64,000 nucleotides of DNA. Origin: Candolleomyces eurysporus. Its lineage: Eukaryota > Basidiomycota > Agaricomycetes > Agaricales > Psathyrellaceae. Shown here piece by piece: positions 45,364 to 55,400 of the stretch. Every line of letters starts with the position of its first letter. Position 1 is the first letter of the stretch. The stretch lies in contig JANBPK010001208.1 in NCBI GenBank assembly GCA_027579435.1, positions 40,232 through 104,231 on the forward strand, written 5' to 3'. Made by a program: the position numbers and the translations under genes. The notes beneath the pieces were generated by a model that saw only the letters and a list, made by a program, of their open reading frames with translations, did no database searches and had not been told where the DNA came from.

Positions 45364-45450
45364 GTGAGCTACGGATGAGCGATGGTCGACAAATACTACG
45401 CTGACGATAGTACCTCTTTCCAGCATTCGCTTAGAATTCATTACGAAAAG

Positions 45451-46010
45451 ATGCGCCTCCTCCGAGCCTCCATCCTTGCAGTGTTATCCTTGACCGCCGT
45501 CTTTGATACCCTCGCGAACTCCACAATCGGTCCGGTTTGCAGTACGACACCACCCCCAGGAGATCTAGAGAAGGCGCAGCGAGCGGCGTTCGATGATTTT
45601 ATTTTCCTCCTAACACTCTCGCGGAACCCCCAAGCAGCCTTTGATAAATACGTTCCTGGGTGAGTTCCTGAACCTATGGCCGATCCATCGTCCCAAGGTC
45701 TGGAAGCTCACTCAGTGTCTTATTGAAACCCAGACAATACATCCAACACAACCCAAACGCCTTGTCGGGTCGAGAAAACGCACTCAATTTCCTTGTCCCA
45801 GCCTGGAAAGACCCTGCTTGGTCCCTCTACGTCCTACGCCAATTCGTAGACAAAGGGCACGGTATCACCTTCTCCAGGGCCAGCGTCAACGGCACCGTTA
45901 TGAGCGCCGTTATGGATATCTTCAGGTTCGAAGGTACTTGCATTGTGGAGCATTGGGATGTGGTGCAGGCAGTGACTGGGAACGAAACCAATCCTCTAGC
46001 ATTCTTCTAG
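45451..46010 (+). CDS. Secreted SnoaL-like (NTF2-fold) protein
   Basis: Two exons, 45451-45659 and 45734-46010, join in phase. The signal peptide is MRLLRASILAVLSLTAVFDTLA. The mature part has a dimeric alpha+beta NTF2-like pattern: FDDFIFLLTLSRNPQAAFDK, YIQHNPNALSGRENALNFLV, GHGITFSRASVNGTVMSAVM and DIFRFEGTCIVEHWDVVQAV. The HNP and EHWD blocks are those of the predicted SnoaL-like aldol-condensation family. Known SnoaL members cyclise polyketides, but secreted fungal members have no assigned substrate. About 160 residues. No biosynthetic cluster surrounds it. Confidence 0.8.
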
Positions 46011-46888
46011 GGTGTAAGTAGATCTCTTCGAGAAAAGACTGGGAATCGTATTTTATTGTAATCGAACAAGTACCTCACCCAATATCTTAATCTCGTTCAT
46101 ATGGAATCCTGGGTTCTCAATCCTAGATTGAAAACTAGAAACCTTGTCATCCGTCCGGACCAATATTGCCGCTGGAACTTTAGTCTACTGACTTGGACAC
46201 ATGTCAATCCTGGAACATGAGAAGAGTGTGCCACGCTCAACCCCATGTGAGGCAATGAATTCCATTCATTTCGTACAACAAAGGCGACGTCCGATGAGCT
46301 GTTTCTTCCAGGAACCCTAAAAAGCGCTCACTAAATCTCTTCCGACCATTCCTAGAGCTCGTTAGAATGGCGAGAGTTTCAATTTGAGGTTCGCGCCCCG
46401 CGCGCGCGAGCTTTCACTCAGCTGGACTGGGATGGGATGGTGCGGAGCGAGGTGTACGTTCTCTTCCTGTTCTCTGTTATCCATTCATTTGACCTCTTTT
46501 GGCGTCCGTCCTAACTGACTCCTGGCAGATTTAGCAGCCTGTCATGACCATTGATCTCACTCTATGACAATCAAGAGCACATAATATAACTTTTACTGAA
46601 AGACAGACCTGACGTCAATTCCAGTCTACCTTCCCGTAATCGTTGTGGGTGATTTCGCACTCCTCATCCTTTCTATTGTGTTACCTCGCCAACATGACAC
46701 TACGCGTTTTTGATACCTCGGAATTCTAAGAAAGGAATGAGTAATCTTCCTCTTTCGACAAAAAAGAAAAGAGCGAGAGGCGCACCTGATCGATTATGAG
46801 CGCTGGATATTCTTTTCAGGCATCTCATTTTGCTGAGACGCCAATGACTCGCCACCCACACATACTGCCATTCCTTCCAGCCGCTCCA
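46011..46888. other. Intergenic between convergent genes
   Basis: About 880 bases between the 3' ends of the SnoaL-like gene (plus) and F-box-like member D (minus). Contains a GC-rich CGCGCGCGAG tract at about 46400. No gene is seen. Confidence 0.4.
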
Positions 46889-48598
46889 TCACATATCTCG
46901 GGGCGGCCTCAAAAAGTCGGTAATGCACATCTCACCCTCCCTCGCACCTTCGGTACTGCAGTACACCAACCTGCCAGACGTTGGGCAAAAATCATACAGA
47001 AAGTTGTCTTGGTCGAGATCTTCATCTGCGGGAGTCATCGACATGGACCATGGATCGATAATGCTATCCGATGCTTTCTTCGGGGTCGGAAGAACAGTTG
47101 CGACAATCGAATTCGAGTCGGCTTCCGCACAAAATACGAGGTGGTCGTCACAGGTGAATAAGGGAGACGAGTAGAGAGAGTGATAATTCGGGTGGCCGTG
47201 TCCAAAGATATGCTTGCCCACAGCGCCAAGGACTGGAAGGACACTAGGGATAAATGGATCGTCTTTACCGGTCTGGCCGTTCGAGGCTAATTGCCTGATC
47301 GAAAACAGGGAGAAGCCCACATCCTCTTGACCCAACTGGTTTTCTTCTTCTGCCATGGCACAGAGGTAGCAATCACTAGACGCTCCTTGCTGCCAAACAG
47401 GGGTACCCGAGAGGGTGATACCCTCCTCACCCATGTTAGGCAGTCGGGCAGAGAACTTGGGTGTGTTGGTGACTGTAGTGATATCGTCGAGTTTGGGAGA
47501 GGAGGGCAAAGGAAGCAATACAGGAAAGTCCCAGACACGGAGGGTTTTCTCAGAGTCACAGGCGATGATTGCCCTATCGCAGACATAGATCTGTTAAAAA
47601 GTCGATAATATTGAGATGCCATGACCATCAAAGGTGAGGACCAATTTTAATCTGACCGGAAAGCCTGATAGGCGGTTGGATGCCTCCCACTTGCATCCAG
47701 TATTTTTNGGACCAATTCCAGACTGTAACGTATTTGTCACGGTATAGCACGGCCGCGTCGTGCGTGAGGTAGACGTTGCCGTGCCCGAAATCAGTGAGTT
47801 CTGCTACCAAATGAAATATAGGAGTCCTCGAGCGAGGATCTACACGGTATATTTTCAAGGAGATGTCTCCATCATGTGAATTCCTGCACCACATACGTCA
47901 GTGCTAAGCAACCTCAGAGAGAATTTCCCGTCTCACTCGTCCTTTGTTGTAACTGCGACTAGAAGTTCTTTCTTGTCGAGGGTCAAAGCAACGGCTTCCA
48001 GTTCTAGGGAGTCCGCCACCAAAGTCACGAGGGGAAGTGGGTTTATCGCTTTCTGCACGCTATAACCGAGATCCCATAGATGGAGCTTGGACGATCGAGC
48101 TGTCAGAAGAAACCGGCCACCTGGAACGAGAGCTAGACTGCCTGGGGTGTGATGTTGAGCACTTGTGATAGGGCCAGGCGCCAACCTGAGTTGGACAATA
48201 CGAGTTTGATATCTCGGCGAGAGATGGTTGTGATTGTTATGCTCCTTAATCATTTTCACAAACCGATATGGCATGAGGGCTGCATATTCCAGTTCCGACA
48301 GCGACATTTTTTTCTAACGGGTAGGTCGGTTTGAAGATTCCGTGTAGCTCACAGACTCGCTCCAAGGCTGCCACCCAGACAAGTCTGGACATTGTAACCT
48401 TGCAGATGTTACGAGAAGTCTAATAACACGCATACAAACTGGTCAGTTTATATCTTCGGTCAAGACGATAAGGTATACCTTTCGCATTGAAATAATGTCA
48501 ATTGGGTTGGCGAAGAGCAAGATATGCGCGACTAGTTCCCATGAGAACGGAAAATGGCATTTGGAAGGGGCCTTGGAGGCGCGATCTGCGCGTTCCAT
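46889..48598 (-). CDS. F-box-like protein, family member D (frame break)
   Basis: The ATG at 48596-48598 gives MERADRASKAPSKCHFPF, then an F-box-like WELVAHILLFANPIDIIS and an intron after MRK. Exon 2 has SRLVWVAALERVCELHGIF and KPTYPLEK; here seven A (48307-48313 on the plus strand as T7) replace the six needed for MSLSELEYAALMPYRFVK, shifting the frame by one. Later exons: VPGGRFLLTARSSKLHLWDL, YRDKYVTVWNWS, FCPTSGRLVYCSTEGAREGE, stop 46889-46891. The order of motifs is that of members A-C, but identity is lower. Like member B, the lesion is at a homopolymer, so a sequencing error is as likely as a pseudogene. An N lies at 47708. Confidence 0.7.
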
Positions 48599-48696
48599 GG
48601 CTTGGAGGGGAAGGTGATGGTGGGGGAAGGGGAAATGTCACACACGGGTGGGTCACCGAAACGCTGCTCGATGTCACACGTCACACACGCGACGCG

Positions 48697-48702
48697 ACGC
48701 GT
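48697..48702. promoter_or_regulatory. ACGCGT (MCB-like) site upstream of F-box-like member D
   Basis: ACGCGT within GCGACGCGACGCGTTCC, about 100 bases upstream of the member D start. A similar CACGCGTCGCGTTA block lies at 26626-26639 and a variant at 24214-24227 in the F-box-like array. ACGCGT is the core of the MBF cell-cycle element in yeasts; function here is not shown. Confidence 0.35.
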
Positions 48703-48833
48703 TCCTTTTTTTCAAGTGTCTTATTGATAGCTCTAGATACAAACACTACAGATTGCGAGAAGGAGCAGAATAGGTGCTTGAAGGTGGTCCACATAAAGGT
48801 TACTATATTCAAAGTTTGTGACCGGCAGATAAA

Positions 48834-49682
48834 TTACAAAAAAACCAAAGGATGGCGATAGATGTCAGAGAAAACAACGGCCTGCCATAGGATGATTAAC
48901 GCAAAAGGAAAAGTGAAGGCCCAGTAAAGGAAGAGCAACTGACGGGCAAGTTTCCGGATCGAGAGCCTGAACTCGGGCATGCGGAAAGTAATTCTATGCT
49001 CGATCTTCAATAATCGTCCCTGATTGAGCGTTTGACTCCCGTTTAGCGGCCGCTCATCCGTGCCCATATTGGACGACTGGTGGTTTAATTTCTGGCCGAG
49101 AGAAGACTGATCCATTATTTCGCTGGACCCTCCGGGTGGGACAGATGGATCCTGGTGATACTTGTAATCAGGCTCGGAATAATGCCCAAACCAAGGATCG
49201 CGCAGGTCAAGGTCGTCAGTGTTGATAGGCTGATTAACGACATGGAATGACTGCTCGGTCGCGCCTTGGATGAAATTTTGAGATAGATCATCATCGCGAT
49301 GAAAGGAAACCTCTTCCGCAGTTCGGTAGTGCGTTTCGGCCAATGAGGGTTCTTCGGCCACCTCATTGTCTTTACTAGAACTTCTGTCTTGCGCCGTCTG
49401 ATCATCTCCACCAGACTGGTGGCATGCTGGGGTATGATCCGCTGGTTCGGTCCAGGGATCGTTCACGTCAAGCTCGTGCAATTGAATAGGCAGGCCTGTA
49501 AGAGCATCATCTCCCCACACCTCTAATTCCTGTCGGAGGTCGTCATCGATGGTGGCCTCTGCATGGCAGTTCACGCCGTGTAAGGTTCTCTGAGATAACA
49601 CCCCAGAGTGCACAGTGTGGCTTGGCTCTACAGTCAATTGGCTTGGAAAATCATCTTCCATGGCGGGGCCAGGGTCAAGCAT
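48834..49682 (-). CDS. Orphan acidic protein with C-terminal membrane anchor
   Basis: Single open frame of 282 codons from ATG 49680-49682 (MLDPGPAMEDDFPSQL). About 230 residues are acidic and His/Gln/Ser rich with no Cys-rich or enzymatic motif. They contain two copies of a short motif, LDVNDPWTEP and LDLRDPWFGH. Near the C-terminus a basic stretch (IRKLARQ) precedes one hydrophobic helix (LLFLYWAFTFPFALIILWQA) and a short tail (SDIYRHPLVFL), the layout of a tail-anchored protein of the ER or mitochondrial outer membrane. I recognise no family. A possible 5' intron ends at tctag|CTATG directly before the start. Confidence 0.55.
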   Translation of the reverse strand: MLDPGPAMEDDFPSQLTVEPSHTVHSGVLSQRTLHGVNCHAEATIDDDLRQELEVWGDDALTGLPIQLHELDVNDPWTEPADHTPACHQSGGDDQTAQDRSSSKDNEVAEEPSLAETHYRTAEEVSFHRDDDLSQNFIQGATEQSFHVVNQPINTDDLDLRDPWFGHYSEPDYKYHQDPSVPPGGSSEIMDQSSLGQKLNHQSSNMGTDERPLNGSQTLNQGRLLKIEHRITFRMPEFRLSIRKLARQLLFLYWAFTFPFALIILWQAVVFSDIYRHPLVFL

Positions 49683-49897
49683 AGCTAGACCAATAAAGAT
49701 CCGATAAAAGGAAAGCGTTCTTGTAAGGTTATGTTATCTTGAAAAATTATGGAAAGAATTGAAATGAAGAGGGTAGGACCTACGTTTTGAAGGCAGAACC
49801 TGCAGCAGTCGGAGCACAGAGTGCGAAAGAACTTCGAAACGATGTGAGGTTTATATTCGGATACTCCAGCATTACGTGCTTACCTTTCAGTCTCAAG

Positions 49898-50141
49898 CTA
49901 TTTCAATAGCGAGGCAACAGTAAGGCTCGTCTTTCGGCCTTGCAGACGCGTGCAGCGTCGAAATCGACGACAAAGAGCGTATGGTGCCTCTAGTCGTTGC
50001 AGGGCCTGCCGTTCGCAAGAGACCTATAAAATCAATCATCAATGAAATGGGCTCAAGAGTTGAAAGGGAAGAACTTACATAGAGGTTGGAATCAGAGAGG
50101 CGTTCAGACGAATTATGACTGCGGGTGGCTTTTGTAGCCAC
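49898..50141 (-). CDS. Possible short basic protein or upstream ORF
   Basis: Two exons, 50079-50141 and 49898-50023, join at a good gtaagt...tatag intron to give 62 residues: MATKATRSHNSSERLSDSNL, then a strongly basic half with QRLEAPYALCRRFRRCTRL. A second good donor (gtaagc) follows the stop, so the region may instead be the spliced 5' leader of the gene at 48834-49682, with this as an upstream ORF. No family is recognised. Confidence 0.3.
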
Positions 50142-50547
50142 ATCCTTCCTTTGTCCTCAAATTTGGTGCAATTAGATCGAGGTTTGGAATTAGGATACTA
50201 AATTAGAGAGCTCATAATGTGCGAGATTTTCATAGAAATAGTTCTTGATGGCTACATAATTCAGCATGAATGACGAGAACGTCGAAGGAGGCATTGAACA
50301 AAGGGGTGCGCATCGGCCAAGCGCGTTCTTTGTCATTGACACCTAGAACAAGCACAGACAAACAAGACACCACAGGCAAAATTGACACAGCCACCGGTTC
50401 CTGCAAATGATTTGCTCAACGTTCCCGCCAACGATCAACGAACGCCGTCGCTGTTGATAGCGACGAGGAGCCGTTGTCGTCGTATCACGCCCTACCAACG
50501 ACTTGGTATTCCATCGCACTCAGCCTCTCTCATACACCTTCCTCCTG
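50142..50547. other. Divergent promoter region of RSA4
   Basis: About 400 bases upstream of RSA4, shared with the minus-strand short transcript. No gene of its own. Confidence 0.4.
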
Positions 50548-52435
50548 ATGGCCACCCGTTTACCACCTCCAAAGCGCCAAAAGCTATATCATGGCGTCCC
50601 AGAACCGGCCCCCNGAGCCAGAGAAACCATCGCCCAACATCGTAGTCCAATTTGTATCGGAGGAAGATGGAAGCTCGTTGGCCCCGGCCGTCAACATTCC
50701 TTCTAATCTGACGAGAGAGAATCTAGAAGCTTTGCTCAACAAGTTGACACCCAAGGTGAGTATTTAAATTTTGTATTTCAACGATCTACTTATCTTACTT
50801 CAGGACGACGACCCAGTTCCATTTTCTTTCCATGTGAATCTGCCTGAAAACAAAAACGCTCCGGCAGGAGCACCTACGAGAATCGTGATCGCGAACTCGA
50901 TAGAAAAAGACGTTTTAGAGCACCCATCGGAAGAGTTTACGCAAGAGGACGTCATCGTTGTGCACTGTGCACCGCAGAGCGTCTTTAGAGTGCGTCCAGC
51001 CACTCGATGCTCATCTACCTTGACTGGTGAGTATTTCTTCGACCAAGAGTCGGCGATAACTAATTTATTCACAGGTCATTCGTCGCCGATCCTATGCGCA
51101 GCCTTTTCGCCAACAGGAAACAAGCTGGCGACTGGTTCAGGCGACATGAACGTCCGGCTTTGGGACTTGAACACCGAAACACCGTCGCACGTTCTGTCTG
51201 GCCATGTTGGCTGGGTTTTGTGCGTAGAATGGGAGGCGATGGAGCGGAAGCTGGCGAGTGGAGGCCATGATGGTCGGGTCCGGCTCTGGGATCCAGCCAC
51301 TGGCCAGCCCTTNGGGGATGCCCTCAAAGGCCACACAAAGTGGATCATGTCGCTCGCATGGGAACCTATCCATATGTGAGTGCTATACTTGACACGAAAA
51401 GACGCGATTTTAAAACGCTTGTTTAGTAACCCTACATCCCCTCGACTAGCCTCTTCGTCGAAAGACGGCACTGTTCGCGTCTGGGATACGGCCACACGCC
51501 GTCTTGAATACGCAATCGGCGGCCATACCGCCAGCGTCAACATCGTGAAATGGGGAGGCTCTGGAGGCCCGAAAGGGGTGCTCTACACTGCTAGTAGCGA
51601 CCGAACCGTGAGGGTATGGGATGCCGAACAGGGTCGACCCCTCATGACGCTCAAGGACCACGCACACTGGGTTACAACTCTTACCTTGAACACCGACTTT
51701 GTCCTTCGTACTGGTCCTTTCGACCATACAGGCAAAAAACCTGCGAACGAGGATGAGGGTGAGTCTTCTTCGATTAATTTCGTGATATATTACTGACAAG
51801 TCGTTAGCCCAAGCTGCTGCCAAAGCTCGGTTTGAAAACATTCTCAAAACTACCCCTGAGCTCCTAATTTCGGGCTCGGACGACCACACTCTGTTCTTAT
51901 GGTCACTCTTCCCCTCATCGTCACCTGCTGCAGATCCTGACAATCGGAAGACTGTAACAAAACCCATAACTCGTCTTACTGGTCACCAGAAACAAATCTC
52001 TCATGTCGCGTTCTCACCTGACGGACGGTGGGCTGCGTCGGCCGCTTGGGATAGCAGCGTTCGGATATGGGAGGGTAGAACGGGCAAGTTTGTCGCCACC
52101 CTTAGAGGGCACGTCGGCGCTGTATATCGGGTTGCATGGAGTGCCGATTCGCGTCTGTTGATTAGTGCGAGTAAAGACAGCACACTGAAGGTTCGTTAGC
52201 TGTCTTTACTTTCCATGTTAGAATGCTTATGCTGGATTCACTAGATCTGGGATCTCAGAACGTACAAAATTAAAACCGACCTCCCTGGACATACCGACGA
52301 AGTCTATTGCGTTGACTTTGTTGCGGATAAGGTTGTTAGCGGGGGACGTGACAAGACGGTTAAAATGTAAGGGTTGCTTTTCCTCCTTTCTGGATAACGT
52401 TGCTGACAGCGATCTCCGTCAGTTGGAAGAACTAG
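50548..52435 (+). CDS. RSA4: Ribosome assembly protein, Notchless-type WD40
   Basis: ATG 50548 (MATRLPPPKRQKLYHGVPEP). The N at 50614 is an extra base; without it the frame continues EPEKPSPNIVVQFVSEEDGS. An NLE domain (NIPSNLTRENLEALLNKLT, DDDPVPFSFHVNLP, EEFTQEDVIVVHCAPQSVFR) is followed by eight WD40 blades. Examples are LATGSGDMNVRLWDLNTETP, LASGGHDGRVRLWDPATGQP, LASSSKDGTVRVWDTATRRL, LISGSDDHTLFLWSLF and VVSGGRDKTVKIWKN. The stop is at 52433-52435 after a last intron that completes KIWKN. Rsa4 docks on pre-60S particles and is pulled off by the AAA ATPase Rea1 through its NLE domain in the nucleolus and nucleoplasm. Length and blade number are normal. Confidence 0.93.
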
Positions 52436-55400
52436 CACGGGGTACATAGTAGTCCTCATGTATGATAGCACACGAATCTGCATATTGCTTCGTCCCGGTG
52501 GTGACGGCCCCAGTCAACGCCGACTCGCATCTTCCATTTTTCGTGATATTTCCATGGCCAGCACAACGATGAGAAAGCCCACACCAGCTGGGAGCCGACG
52601 TTGCGCAGAGTGTGTTTCTTACATACGTCTGCAAGCTACCCTCGGAGCTATCAAAGTTTCCATCCCACCCACCCACGACATCGAACACTCTTGGTGAGAA
52701 AGGCTTGCATGGCCGCGTGCAGGCGCTCAGCCCCAAAATTTCGAGGGGGAGCGGAGCTTGCCTGAGATGGTCGCGGCGCTCCGCACAGGCTTGAGTGCAC
52801 TCAGCATGATTTTCAAATGGGGGTCAGCTGTTCGAGCCACTCCANCCGGTGAGCTACATGCCCCCAAACTTTCTCATCTCTGCTCGACCGTTACTACTTG
52901 GGAGATTCTAGTGACAAAGCGGGCTTGGATTCTAGTTACCTGTCAGGCTGTCACCGGTCTCGTTATGACTGACCGTAGCTTGCCTCGTGTAGTCATTTGG
53001 TCAAGAACCATACATAAATCCCTGCGTGTATACTTCAAGTTGGTCTAATGAAACGGACTCCGGTCCGTTTCAAATTTTCCTCTCTCAGCGGCGTATACAC
53101 CTTATTTCTATGACTTATATCGGTTATCTTGCGTTCAAAGCGGTACTTAGCCCTTTGAACTTCTCGCAAAACTCGTGGGGTGGAGTCAATGACGGTTTCC
53201 GGTACTTCGTTCCGAATCCCCATGGTCAGTCTTCTTGCAGTGGGAACGTCGAGGGACGCTTTGGGAGAATGAAAGATATGCTGTGACCTTGAGCCCCTGA
53301 TGGATTCTTGGTTTCGATCCACTTGACTCATCTCTGGGATACACTTGGATTCACTCGTTGTCTATCCGAGCTCTCATAGATAAAACTTATCAACAGGCTT
53401 CTCTCCGGTTTCGCATCATAAAGTGTTTGCGAGGATGTGTCTTCCTCTCAACTTGCCGCCGCTTTTGTAGCCTTCTTTGGAACCCGAGAAAGTAGATTGT
53501 TAGGACGACCCTGAATATTCGACGCGGACATCAAAAATGTCACCCAGGTAGATAGATGGCTGAAGTGGCTGGGTAAAACATGGACATACTTGGCACTCGG
53601 TATACCCAGAGTGGAATTTTGTATGGGTATCACGGATGCTTCGGCCAATGGTAGTATGAGTCCATGACGTCGAGCGCAAGTCCCATTGGATCGGATTGCC
53701 CTTCACGAATCCAAGACGGACTCGGAGAAGATCTGATAATGAAAGCGAGACGGTGCCCATCATGTCTTATCAGAAGGTGAACGAAACGACCCCAGATCGT
53801 CGATTTGCGAGTGCGTGTGTGCGGACTGAAGTTGGGAGACCACTTCTCCGTTGGCGTTGGCCACAATGCGGAGTCGAACAGCGACGGAGTTCCACGAGGA
53901 TCCTACAACGAGGCCGTCGAAGCCCAACCCTGATGAGAGAAATGGAAAGATGCACGAGTTAATACAATGGCTCATATTATCGTACCCGAGCCAAAGAGAA
54001 TACTCACTAGTGTGAATTCACTCGAGTCGTGTACTCTTCGAGCTGATCGCCGCGAAGAAGCCACAGCATACATCGCTGCAAATATCACCGTGATTTGCTT
54101 ATTCCAGTCATTGAGAAATAAGCCTTGTCTTCGTATAGATCCCGTCTTGCAGTGTGATCCAATCGGCTCAATTACACTGAGCGTCAACGGATCCAAGGAG
54201 GTTTGACAGTGGACGAGGATAACGGAATGAGAGAATGAACGAATCACCGTTCGAGGCTAGTCAAGGCGGATGTTGCAATATGTAACTGACATGGGAGAAA
54301 CCGTGTTTCCAAACCGTGTGCAGGGACGGTGCCGAAGCCTGAAAAGATAGGTCGAGGTCGCAATACACACGTTTGGATTGCGGCCATAGTGAGCCACGAG
54401 AGCTACGAATCTATTGCATTGGCGGTACAAGAACGGTTTCAAGGCATCATAATGTTTCTGACTGATGGAGGGAGGATGAATGCGTACGTACTGGGGGCGA
54501 TGACTTTCCGAGATTGCTTCAGGGTGAGCCCCTGCATGCCAGACATCCTGGAGCTCTTTCAAGCCAGAGATGACCCGCTGACACATTGCTTGTACGTGAA
54601 ACAAGCCTTTCATTAGAACGCAGCTGGAGATATCCAGCTGTCCGGGAAACACAATGGACATCAACGATCCCAAAACTGGGTCCTAATTGTTCCCCAGAGT
54701 CTAGTCTGTCAGCTGAATCTACTGGCAGGAAAGTGGAAGTGTGTTAGCTGAAGCGTTGTAAGAAAAAGACGAGAACTCACCTGAGCTTCACTCCACCAAG
54801 ATTTCATGTGAAAAGCAAGCGTCCTTTCATCATCCCTGTAATTACAAGCACACGCATAGCCACGCTGTGGTCCATGGGACAGACATCAACATCTCGTGTA
54901 CGTTTGCAGTCAAGTGCCCCAGGGGTCTATATTGGTATCTCGATGGTCTATTCCATCTGATAGTGTTAGTAGCAGACTCTCAGCAAGCTCAGAAAGGCAG
55001 AGGCGAAGTATAGGACAGAAATAGGTAGGCGACGGTGGTTTTTGTTGTGACGAAATCCAGCCATCAAAACCCTAGGATACCCGGATTCTGGTTCTCGGAT
55101 TCGGTAATCGAGAGACCGTCTATCACACACCTAGATTTCCGCAAGATATCCCTGAATTCGTACACACTGGTAAGCACACCTTCCGTCATGGACTGAGAAG
55201 GAACTTGACGCTCTTGAGGTAAATAGCAGTACACCAAGCCATGAGGCAGGGATAGGACATAATGCTATTCAAAAGGCGTGAAAACCGTGGAAACCCAAAT
55301 GTTACTTGCATATAGGGTTAAGTTCGTTTGCATTTCACGCCGCATTGATAGACCAGCAGGTCACGCTCAGCTTCACCCTGAAGCTAGCGTAGATGTAGCT

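Noticed and set aside
54257..54673. 138-codon minus-strand frame
   Set aside because: Overlaps a 95-codon plus-strand frame; neither shows a known motif.
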